A stretch of DNA of 51,643 nt, from positions 1 through 51,643 of IMG/VR virus record IMGVR_UViG_3300033553_000156; one strand, 5' to 3'. The position numbers were made by a program, and so were the translations under genes. The notes below the pieces were generated by a model. It saw nothing but the letters and a program-made list of their open reading frames with translations, was not told the DNA's origin and did no database searches. Below are positions 1 through 5,881 of the stretch, piece after piece; the stretch's first letter is position 1, and every line of letters begins with the position of its first letter. This DNA comes from a virus.

Positions 1-120
1 AAGGGAATCCTAATATTAGGATATAAGGGAATCCTAATATTAGGATATAAGGGAATCCTAATATTAGGATATAAGGGAATCCTAATATTAGGATATAAGG
101 GAATCCTAATATTAGGATTA
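1..120. repeat. Left terminal iteron array (five 24-bp units)
   Basis: Five head-to-tail 24-bp units, each containing the perfect palindrome ATCCTAATATTAGGAT; the last unit ends in a variant tail. The same unit fills the right end of the window (from 51517), so the two ends probably belong to one continuous array in a circularly permuted or terminally repeated genome and the assembly was cut inside it. Likely role is a protein-binding site for replication, packaging or segregation; the HTH protein encoded just downstream is a candidate binder (inference). Confidence 0.95.
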
Positions 121-125
121 TCTTG

Positions 126-174
126 TGGAACAAAAATTTCCGGAGGCAACTTGGAACAAAAATTTCCGGAGGCA
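126..174. repeat. Tandem pair of a 23-bp repeat
   Basis: Two copies (126-148 and 152-174) starting TGGAACAAAAATTTCCGGAG, separated by three bases. Each copy holds an imperfect dyad around GGAAC and TTTCC. It lies between the iterons and the first promoter, so it may be an operator or part of the end region; function unknown. Confidence 0.85.
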
Positions 175-182
175 GCATAAAA

Positions 183-208
183 TTATTTTCATAAATTTAT
201 GAAAATAA
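183..208. repeat. 26-bp perfect AT-rich palindrome
   Basis: The sequence from 183 to 208 is its own reverse complement, centred on CATAAATTTATG. It sits three bases upstream of the -35 box at 212, which fits an operator overlapping the upstream face of the promoter. No T-tract typical of an intrinsic terminator follows. Confidence 0.8.
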
Positions 209-211
209 ATG

Positions 212-239
212 TGTACAATAGTCAAATTCACAGTATAAT
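212..239 (+). promoter_or_regulatory. Sigma-70-type promoter of the leftmost gene
   Basis: TGTACA at 212-217 and TATAAT at 234-239, spacing 16. Only six bases separate the -10 box from the ATG at 246, so a transcript starting at the normal distance would be almost leaderless. Confidence 0.8.
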
Positions 240-245
240 AAACTC

Positions 246-572
246 ATGAAACGAAATAATTCGCTTCATAAATCAGATGAGGGTTTAATCATGAAAACAG
301 TCAAAGAAGTAGCAGAATATGTGACACAACTCGAAGCTCGGATTTCTGAACTCGAATCGAAACTCGAGAATGTGAAAGTTCGTGATCGGGGCCCCGCATC
401 GGAACGAAAAATGACTGAAGAAGATGCCACTCGAATTATGATGGGCGATTTGAAATCGAAAAGCCATAAAGAAGCGGCCGAAGAATTAGGGTTGTCTTAT
501 GGACAAATCTACTCGGCCCGAAACGGATTTACATTCAAATCGATCTATAAGGAATCACAAAAATCTGAATAA
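246..572 (+). CDS. Small coiled-coil/HTH-like DNA-binding candidate
   Basis: 108 residues if started at 246. The alternative start at 291 (93 residues) has a GAGGG ribosome-binding site nine bases upstream and may be the real one; the 246 ATG would be used only from a leaderless mRNA. The N-terminal half is heptad-like (LEARISELESKLE). The C-terminal half, roughly residues 70-95, reads as a helix-turn-helix (KEAAEELGLSYGQIYSARNG). It is the only gene between the terminal iterons and a strong terminator, so it could regulate or bind the genome ends. Function not recognised. Confidence 0.75.
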   Translation: MKRNNSLHKSDEGLIMKTVKEVAEYVTQLEARISELESKLENVKVRDRGPASERKMTEEDATRIMMGDLKSKSHKEAAEELGLSYGQIYSARNGFTFKSIYKESQKSE

Positions 573-587
573 GCTAATATCCTTTAA

Positions 588-615
588 CCCTGATCCATAT
601 GGATCAGGGTTTTTT
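588..615 (+). terminator. Intrinsic terminator after the leftmost gene
   Basis: Perfect 9-bp stem CCCTGATCC / GGATCAGGG with a four-base ATAT loop, followed by six T residues. It ends the single-gene unit starting at the promoter at 212. Confidence 0.93.
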
Positions 616-639
616 CTTGTATTCAAATATTAGTATATT

Positions 640-745
640 CTAATATATGGGTTACAGTGAATCCTAATATTAGGGTTCCATTATATTAGAATCCCCAAAT
701 TTTGGGGGCCCCGAGCCCTCGGGCCCGCGGCCTCTGCGTGCCGGA
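640..745. other. Gene-free palindromic stretch with a degenerate iteron
   Basis: Contains another CCTAATATTAGG core (663-674), related partial copies (TATTCTAATATA, TATATTAGAAT) and GC-rich dyads such as CCCCAAATTTTGGGG and CCCGAGCCCTCGGGC. It separates the plus-strand leftmost gene from the minus-strand small-gene cassette and looks like a decayed copy of the end region. The open frame crossing it on the minus strand (681-911) is probably not coding here. Confidence 0.6.
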
Positions 746-814
746 AATTTTTTATCAACCTGTAGCCATATGAATTGGCTTTAAAAATAACGATCCCAGT
801 GCCGATGTACATTG

Positions 815-904
815 TCAACTGTAACATATGTCCAACGTCTTCAATCGCTTCATGACAACTTTCGCTCGCTCCACCATACGTAAGTCGAAGCACTGAACGC
901 TCAT
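815..904 (-). CDS. Very small ORF at the end of the left minus operon
   Basis: 29 residues beginning MSVQCFDLRMVERAK. Its ATG overlaps the TGA of the upstream 39-residue gene (ATGA), a coupling pattern used throughout this cassette. A second frame (from 911 down to 681) continues past its stop with a protein-like stretch (IGTGIVIFKANSYGYRLI), so the true product may combine both frames or the gene may be damaged. Function unknown. Confidence 0.35.
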   Translation of the reverse strand: MSVQCFDLRMVERAKVVMKRLKTLDICYS

Positions 905-1020
905 AGATCACTCTCCCACTCAGTGATAACTAAGTCCAAAATTTGAAGAGCCTCTTTACGTAGAACAAACAACTCTTCCATCTCTTTCACTGCCTTAGGC
1001 GTCATAATCTCATCTCTCAT
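901..1020 (-). CDS. 39-residue hypothetical protein
   Basis: Starts MRDEIMTPKAVKEMEELF and is mostly acidic and helical. A GGAGAG ribosome-binding site precedes the ATG. Its start overlaps the stop of the frameshifted upstream gene (ATGA) and its stop overlaps the next start, so it is part of the translationally coupled chain running from about 3.6 kb down to 0.8 kb. Function unknown. Confidence 0.6.
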   Translation of the reverse strand: MRDEIMTPKAVKEMEELFVLRKEALQILDLVITEWESDL

Positions 1021-1143
1021 GGTCTCTCCATCCTACGTGCCATAGTCAATAAATGTTTCACATTCGTGTTCCATCGGCTCACTGCCCTATCTCGCCACCA
1101 AAAAAAATCTGGTAGTCAAGTGACCTTTGGGGCAGGTCAGCAT
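1017..1143 (-). pseudogene. 41-residue ORF interrupted by one extra base
   Basis: Read from the ATG at 1143 it begins MLTCPKGHLTTRFF and then hits a stop. Removing one base from the A8 run at 1100-1107 (T8 in the coding sense) gives an open frame continuing WWRDRAVSRWNTNVKHLL and ending exactly on the ATGA overlap with the next gene. The span is 127 bases, three times 42 plus one. CPKGHL resembles half of a zinc ribbon. Either a homopolymer miscall or a real frameshift. Confidence 0.55.
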
Positions 1144-1173
1144 CAAGGTATGGCCCAACCTATCTCTACCCTC

Positions 1174-1389
1174 TCACTCATCGACTTCTTTCTCCTCTAT
1201 AGCGTCCATAATAGCCGAAGTGAGTTCGTCATAGTAAGCGTCTTCAGTCTCTTCTAAACAGATAGGGTTGCCCGGATGCGTACAATGACTACACGGAGGG
1301 GCTATGAAACACGTGCACCCCCGATCTTCGAATCGACTTTCGAACTCGTCAGCCAACTCTTGGTATTCCGGCCTGAGTCTCAAACTCAC
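1174..1389 (-). CDS. 71-residue cysteine-containing hypothetical protein
   Basis: GTG start at 1389 overlapping the stop of the upstream gene (GTGA). The product has a cluster of cysteines and histidine (CTCFIAPPCSHCTHPGNPIC, residues about 25-44) that could bind a metal, and an acidic C-terminus. A 12-codon ORF (MSERVEIGWAIP) overlaps its end from 1181 and may be a remnant or the front of the next gene. Function unknown. Confidence 0.7.
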   Translation of the reverse strand: MSLRLRPEYQELADEFESRFEDRGCTCFIAPPCSHCTHPGNPICLEETEDAYYDELTSAIMDAIEEKEVDE

Positions 1390-1614
1390 GGTAAGTACTT
1401 CCCAAACTCTTGTAAAAAAGACTCCTCATTACCTGTACGATAACCCATACCTTTGCCCGAAGGTATACCCCTTACCATTTTGATGCATCGCTCCAGCTCG
1501 GTCAGTATATCGTCGTCTTTGGCCCCAAGGAGCCGACAAAATATAATCTACGTTTCCAGGTAACCACTTGTGACGTAGATGGAAGTTGAGTAGCTCTGTT
1601 CGTAGACTCGTCAT
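1386..1614 (-). pseudogene. 75-residue phage protein with one extra base
   Basis: The ATG at 1614 overlaps the upstream TGA (ATGA). The first 36 codons read MTSLRTELLNFHLRHKWLPG and so on to SAPW. The frame then drifts, but the +1 frame continues convincingly (KDDDILTELERCIKMVRG, ending EESFLQEFGKYLP) to a TGA overlapping the next GTG. Deleting one base from the CCCC at 1523-1526 joins the two; the span is 229 bases, three times 76 plus one. A sequencing indel is as likely as real decay. Confidence 0.7.
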
Positions 1615-1829
1615 TCTTTCGGCTCCGCCCAAAAGAACTTATCACCTTGCTCCGAGGGCTTTACCGTCATGAACTGGAAACCCAGCTCTTCACCCAAAGC
1701 CTCCCACACCGTGTTAGCTATCTCTTGAGGCGATCGAGGGGGTACGCCCCCAATGACTATGTATGGTACGGGCTTACTGGCTGATAAAATACGCTCGAAC
1801 TGCTCGTCAGTCATTTGGTACTCTTTCAT
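1611..1829 (-). CDS. 72-residue conserved phage hypothetical protein
   Basis: Begins MKEYQMTDEQFERIL and contains VPYIVIGGVPPRSPQEIANT followed by WEALGEELGF and a C-terminal FFWAEPKE. I recognise this pattern from small conserved phage proteins of unknown function. A GAGGAGG ribosome-binding site lies inside the end of the upstream gene, and the stop overlaps the next ATG. Confidence 0.8.
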   Translation of the reverse strand: MKEYQMTDEQFERILSASKPVPYIVIGGVPPRSPQEIANTVWEALGEELGFQFMTVKPSEQGDKFFWAEPKE

Positions 1830-1830
1830 A

Positions 1831-2070
1831 TTAAGCCTCCTCTTCTTCGAGTACGGATTCAGTACAACCGCACTTTACGCAGTGAACGAAACCATCGTGT
1901 TCGTAGCACACCGGATGTGTGCACTTAGGCAACTCGCGATCGAGCTCGGCCTTGAGCCTAGACATTTCGGCTCTCTTGCTCTGAAACTCTTGGGCCTCGT
2001 CGAAGTCTTCAGCTCGGACTGAGAACCGACGATGACCGTCTTTTGACAAACGAAAGTATTTCCTTTCCAT
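1831..2070 (-). CDS. 79-residue predicted zinc-binding protein
   Basis: The N-terminal half is charged and helical (residues 25-50 could be a coiled coil). The C-terminal half carries CTHPVCYEHDGFVHCVKCGC, a four-to-five cysteine plus histidine pattern fitting a small zinc ribbon. A clear AGGAGA ribosome-binding site precedes the ATG. Likely an accessory protein of the minus-strand cassette; function unknown. Confidence 0.75.
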   Translation of the reverse strand: MERKYFRLSKDGHRRFSVRAEDFDEAQEFQSKRAEMSRLKAELDRELPKCTHPVCYEHDGFVHCVKCGCTESVLEEEEA

Positions 2071-2080
2071 GATATTTCTC

Positions 2081-2556
2081 CTAGTTGTCTATTGATAAAA
2101 GCTTAAGTTGCATGATGCACAACTCGTCCACCCTGGCTCTTATCGAACTGGATATTGCCACGACATTCATCGTATGCTTGATACTAGGGTGTGTGGTACC
2201 ATTGGGTATGTCTATATGTAAAGTAAAATGGTCACCTAACCCTATGTGTCTCATACGACTCTTTTCGTCGGCATATCTCCAACTCGACACGAGTGTCTCG
2301 TCGGGATATCGACAGAAATCTACGGTCTGTGACTTCCGACACGATATCCCGATCTATGCTAATACCGAGCACCCTCTCGTCTCTGGTAGAGTACTCCCCC
2401 AGGCGCAACGGCATGTGGTTCGTTATTACTATCCCAGACTCGGTCTCTTCCAGTACTTGTGGAGCACATATCTCGCCCCATCACACTAGATACCTTCATG
2501 GTGATAGGTACGGTCGGAGCGGCTCCGAGCATCTGTAAAAAGCGACGTCTATCCAT
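2081..2556 (-). pseudogene. 157-residue protein with Tat-like N-terminus, two extra bases
   Basis: The ATG at 2556 overlaps the upstream stop (TGATG). It begins MDRRRFLQMLGAAPTVPIT, resembling a twin-arginine signal (RRxFL). Three overlapping open frames carry successive parts of one protein: the start, then EICAPQVLEETESGIVITNH, then RYPDETLVSSWRYADEKS through to the stop. Deleting one base from CCCC at 2476-2479 and one from AAA at 2316-2318 fuses them; the span is 476 bases, three times 158 plus two. Function not recognised. Export would be unusual for a phage accessory protein. Confidence 0.65.
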
Positions 2557-2798
2557 CACAGCTCATCCACGTTGTCACAACTACCGATGGCCGTTAAAAC
2601 ATCTCGCAGTGTCAATACGTGCTTATCGACTAAGAGATCGATTAGGTTACCCATCGCGTCGGCCGTGTTACGAGCCAAATCCGTTACGTCTTCTATCGCT
2701 CCACCTGACGAGAGTGATGATGCTAAATGGCCTGACACATACGAAGCCAAAGAGCTCTCGGTCTCTCTACCCATGAAATTCCGGTACTTTATGTCCAT
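2556..2798 (-). CDS. 80-residue hypothetical protein
   Basis: Begins MDIKYRNFMGRETESS. The rest is helical (LARNTADAMGNLIDLLVDKH) with no motif I recognise. It lies between the 116-residue gene and the Tat-like gene, with a TGATG coupling to the latter. Function unknown. Confidence 0.75.
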   Translation of the reverse strand: MDIKYRNFMGRETESSLASYVSGHLASSLSSGGAIEDVTDLARNTADAMGNLIDLLVDKHVLTLRDVLTAIGSCDNVDEL

Positions 2799-2809
2799 AC
2801 TACCTCCGT

Positions 2810-3160
2810 CTAGTGGGCTTGCGCTTTACCTTCGCCCAACACCTGGTTGACTAGAGCTTCCATCTCGACCATAGTTTTCTTACGCTCGATGCTTTCAGCA
2901 TACAGCTCCAAGACATCGATACAGCTGTTAGGCAGCTCTCCAGAGAAGAACAGGTTTATCGTTTCGAGCATGACGGCGAAAGGCCTATTTCCTGTTCCAT
3001 TGATAGACGACATATAAGCCCCGACCATTCCAGTGTCTTTGCCTATCGGCATCAGAATGAACGAGCCATGGAATCCAGCCTCTCGGGCCTGATTGATCAG
3101 ACTTTCACCCAGTTCACGGGACTCTTTCTCACTGATCACTTTATCGCTTTGCTCTGACAT
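2810..3160 (-). CDS. 116-residue hypothetical protein
   Basis: ATG preceded by AAAGGA at good spacing. The sequence has a central hydrophobic segment (FHGSFILMPIGKDTGMVGAY) that looks like a folded core rather than a membrane helix, and a helical C-terminus. Part of the left minus-strand cassette; no family recognised. Confidence 0.8.
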   Translation of the reverse strand: MSEQSDKVISEKESRELGESLINQAREAGFHGSFILMPIGKDTGMVGAYMSSINGTGNRPFAVMLETINLFFSGELPNSCIDVLELYAESIERKKTMVEMEALVNQVLGEGKAQAH

Positions 3161-3192
3161 TAACGTTTTCCTTTGGTTGATGGGGTTTAATA

Positions 3193-3633
3193 CTATCTTA
3201 CGATCGGCTCTAATGGTATGAGCCTGAATTGTTTTACACCGGCCTTTTCTTCGTCTTCATACTGGAAAGCCCAACGTTCTCCATAATTGGCTACCATAGT
3301 ATCCCGAGCATCTCCATACGTCTTGGCATAAATCTCTACGTAACGATTCGCCAATGCGCTATCAGAACAAAACGTGAATAGCCACGATGGCATATCAGCC
3401 TCGATCTTTGTGTCACTCACAGGTGGGACGGCATCGGCTTGGACTTCGAATAAATCTGTGACACTGTAACCAGCTTTGAACTTTTCATCGCTACACGCGA
3501 ATGACAGCATGTGCCGAAATATGATGAATTCTTCTCTACTTAAATTGAGTTCGCCAGCATTTGCGCCGCTAACGAACATCGTAAAGTTCACACGGGACTC
3601 TGCTTTATGGTTTATACGAAGATTGATTCTCAT
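3193..3633 (-). CDS. 146-residue hypothetical protein
   Basis: Soluble-looking, acidic, starting MRINLRINHKAES; largest intact gene of the left cassette. The upstream 170 bases hold a diverged copy of the dispersed ~115-bp repeat, so it may be expressed from the same promoter as the 56-residue gene, past the hairpin. No family recognised. Confidence 0.82.
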   Translation of the reverse strand: MRINLRINHKAESRVNFTMFVSGANAGELNLSREEFIIFRHMLSFACSDEKFKAGYSVTDLFEVQADAVPPVSDTKIEADMPSWLFTFCSDSALANRYVEIYAKTYGDARDTMVANYGERWAFQYEDEEKAGVKQFRLIPLEPIVR

Positions 3634-3659
3634 AAGCTCTATTCTCTACTTTTAAGATC

Positions 3660-3800
3660 TTTTATAACTTACATTTTAAGTCATTGTATGTATTCTTACT
3701 GGGCTTCATACAATGTACGTTTAGGATACTCTAGGAGCGCTCAGATTCATCTAAAATAGTAGTTTTCACGTACTTTTTTATTAAATTTGAGCGCCCCAGA
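3660..3800 (-). repeat. Dispersed ~115-bp element, diverged copy, with a long hairpin
   Basis: Read on the minus strand it shares with the copies at 27.8, 31.0 and 43.7 kb the order GAAAACTACTATTT, then ACGTACAT about 60 bases on, then ATGTAAGTT at the far end. It also contains a separate stem, GGGGCGCTCA pairing imperfectly (9 of 10) with TGAGCGCTCC across a ~45-base loop, just after the stop of the 56-residue gene. Could be a terminator or a regulatory RNA. Confidence 0.55.
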
Positions 3801-3802
3801 GA

Positions 3803-3973
3803 CTATTTGTCTACCTTTACTAACCCGTGACCCAACGATACGCCCTGGAGCCGACGTGACTCGCGTTTCGCTTCGTTGATACTATTACCGGTAAACGACG
3901 GCTTTGATCCTATCATCCCGTTGGCGTCTACAGGCCAAATCACGTTTTTCTTACGAAGATGAGCAGTATCCAT
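3803..3973 (-). CDS. 56-residue hypothetical protein
   Basis: Begins MDTAHLRKKNVIWPVDANG; small and basic. AGGAG lies at correct spacing before the ATG, and a good promoter (4047-4019, minus strand) sits upstream, making this the first gene of the left minus-strand operon. Function unknown. Confidence 0.75.
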   Translation of the reverse strand: MDTAHLRKKNVIWPVDANGMIGSKPSFTGNSINEAKRESRRLQGVSLGHGLVKVDK

Positions 3974-4018
3974 GGTAACTCCTAACAGTGTGGATGAAGT
4001 TTTTCATTTTACAAGTAT

Positions 4019-4047
4019 ATTATACTGTAATAATTATCAGATGTACA
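4019..4047 (-). promoter_or_regulatory. Promoter for the left minus-strand operon
   Basis: On the minus strand TGTACA (4047-4042), 17-bp spacer, TATAAT (4024-4019). GGACC (4055-4051) lies three bases upstream of the -35 box, as at several other promoters here. Divergent from the terminase promoter about 70 bp away. Confidence 0.88.
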
Positions 4048-4089
4048 CAAGGTCCAATAAAAATATTCAAGGGTCCCTTAATAAAAACG

Positions 4090-4118
4090 TTTACATAGGG
4101 TTCCCTTTGTTATATAAT
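4090..4118 (+). promoter_or_regulatory. Promoter for the packaging/head operon
   Basis: TTTACA (4090-4095), 17-bp spacer, TATAAT (4113-4118), with GGGTCCC at 4071-4077. The first ATG is at 4126, only seven bases after the -10 box, so the transcript is predicted to be leaderless or nearly so. Confidence 0.88.
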
Positions 4119-4125
4119 TGGAATT

Positions 4126-4485
4126 ATGTCGAATGATAAAGTCGAAAAGGCAAACGAGAACAAGATTCTCGCTATGATCGGGACTAAATATCCTGGCTAT
4201 CACCCTCTCATGGCTATTGCGGACATCGCTCATACAGCCAAAGGCTATACGTCAGATGGTGTAGAGTACGAAGATCAGGCCTTAGCGCTCAGGTGCCATC
4301 AGACCATCGCCAAATATTGTGAAGCTGAGATAAAGAGTATCGAGGTACGAGGTCACATCGACCACAATATATCGACTCTTCGACTCATCGTCGACGACTC
4401 CAAAGCACCTGCGCTCATCGAACACGATACAGACGTATCTCTGTTACAACCCATAGAGTTCGGGTATCCCGATTCAGATGACTGA
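4126..4485 (+). CDS. Putative terminase small subunit
   Basis: 119 residues ending seven bases into the large terminase gene, the usual place for the DNA-recognition subunit of the packaging motor. The sequence is helical (residues 20-75: AIADIAHTAKGYTS, ALRCHQTIAKYCEAEIK) with an acidic tail, compatible with small terminase proteins, but I see no diagnostic HTH. The call rests mainly on position. No ribosome-binding site is visible, in keeping with the predicted leaderless start. Confidence 0.6.
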   Translation: MSNDKVEKANENKILAMIGTKYPGYHPLMAIADIAHTAKGYTSDGVEYEDQALALRCHQTIAKYCEAEIKSIEVRGHIDHNISTLRLIVDDSKAPALIEHDTDVSLLQPIEFGYPDSDD

Positions 4486-5878
4486 CATAAAGCTATTTCC
4501 AAAGCAAATGGCCACGTTGAAGACGCCGGCCACGGAAATACTCTATGGTGGAGCGGCAGGAGGTGGTAAGAGTCACTTATTGAGAGCGGCTTCGATAGCT
4601 TTCAGTATCGAAATACCCGGCCTCATCACTTATCTGTTCCGACGCACGTTTAAAGAGTTGTTGAGTAACCATATTTACACTTCGGGCGGTTACCTTGAGC
4701 TCTTGGATGATCAATTAAAGAATAAGCTCGTCAGATATAATAAGAGCGATTATTCTTTCGACTTTCCCAACGGCTCTCGTATCCAGTTAGCCCACGCTCA
4801 GTATCCGTCCGACATATACCAATATCTCGGAGCCCAGATACATTTGTTGCTTGTAGACGAGTCTACTCGATTTACTGAGGAGATGATACGAGTTATCCGG
4901 TCTCGTGTGCGACTAGGTTCGTTAGAGGTACCGCCTAAATATAAAGGCTTATTTCCACGCATCATATACGCGAGCAACCCGGGCGGCGTGGGTCATCGAT
5001 ACTTCAAGAAGCACTTCGTAGATAAAGGTTTGGCGATATACAAAGCTCCAAAGACAGAGGGCGGGATGTTTCGTCAGTTCGTACCGGCTCTGTTGGAAGA
5101 CAACCCGGTATTGATGAGGAACGATCCGCTCTACTCCGAACGTCTACAAGGCTTGGGCGATAACGATCTTGTAGAGGCAATGTTGTCCGGTGACTGGGAT
5201 ATGAGCGACAGCGCCGCGGTGCCTGGATGGGATCGGGACATACACGTCAAACCTCAGTTCGTCGTACCTTCGGGATGGAAGATACGTCGAGGTTACGACT
5301 ACGGATTCTCCGCACCTTACGCTGTCTTATGGTACGCCGAAGCTAACGGTGAAGAGGCTACTTTACCCGATGGCAGTAAGTTCAATCCGCCAAAGAAATC
5401 TATAATCATAATAGACGAGATGTATGGAGCGGACAAGAACGGCGATGGGTTGAAAGAAGACCCTAGATTTACGGCTAAAAAGATTTACCTTCGTGATCGT
5501 GTATATGGACGAGTTAAACCCGGCCCGGCTGACAACGCTATCTGGAACAAAGAGACAGGTACGTCCATAGCAGAGAAAATGAGTGACGAAGGTGTCAACT
5601 GGATGCCGGCAAATAAGCGGCCAGGTAGCCGAATCATAGGTTTGGGCGTACTAAACTCTATGGTATTCGAAGCGTGTCAACCTATACCTGAAAAACCTTG
5701 CTTTTACGTCATGAGTAATTGTGTCAATACGGCCGAACAGATACCGGCCCTTGAAGTAGATGAAAAGAACGTAGAAGACGTAAACACCGAATTAGAGGAT
5801 CACATATACGATGTGGTCAGGTATATCGTCCTTCACTCTAGTCGTGAAGTGTCTACAATGAGAGTAGTGGGGCTATAA
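4478..5878 (+). CDS. terL: Terminase large subunit
   Basis: 466 residues. The N-terminal ATPase has a Walker A motif GGAAGGGKS (residues 24-32) and a Walker B LLLVDES around residue 127. A C-terminal RNase H-like nuclease has an early acidic motif (RRGYDYGFSAPYAVLWY) followed by IIIDEMYG and DNAIW. This is the motor that translocates DNA into the capsid and cuts it. It overlaps the small-subunit candidate and is followed four bases later by the portal gene. Length is normal for the family. Confidence 0.96.
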   Translation: MTDIKLFPKQMATLKTPATEILYGGAAGGGKSHLLRAASIAFSIEIPGLITYLFRRTFKELLSNHIYTSGGYLELLDDQLKNKLVRYNKSDYSFDFPNGSRIQLAHAQYPSDIYQYLGAQIHLLLVDESTRFTEEMIRVIRSRVRLGSLEVPPKYKGLFPRIIYASNPGGVGHRYFKKHFVDKGLAIYKAPKTEGGMFRQFVPALLEDNPVLMRNDPLYSERLQGLGDNDLVEAMLSGDWDMSDSAAVPGWDRDIHVKPQFVVPSGWKIRRGYDYGFSAPYAVLWYAEANGEEATLPDGSKFNPPKKSIIIIDEMYGADKNGDGLKEDPRFTAKKIYLRDRVYGRVKPGPADNAIWNKETGTSIAEKMSDEGVNWMPANKRPGSRIIGLGVLNSMVFEACQPIPEKPCFYVMSNCVNTAEQIPALEVDEKNVEDVNTELEDHIYDVVRYIVLHSSREVSTMRVVGL

Positions 5879-5881
5879 AGA

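Noticed and set aside
1-120. CRISPR array at the window ends
   Set aside because: Units are directly contiguous with no unique spacers, are internally palindromic over their core, and no cas genes are present; the Cas4-like nuclease is a phage RecB-type enzyme.
1-120. Protelomerase/hairpin telomeres
   Set aside because: Palindromes are present, but no protelomerase-like gene is encoded and the array is tandem rather than a single telomere dyad.
681-911. 76-residue minus-strand ORF as a single intact gene
   Set aside because: Its C-terminal third crosses palindromic non-coding sequence, and its start lies inside the 39-residue gene without a ribosome-binding site. I kept only the smaller coupled ORF, with low confidence.
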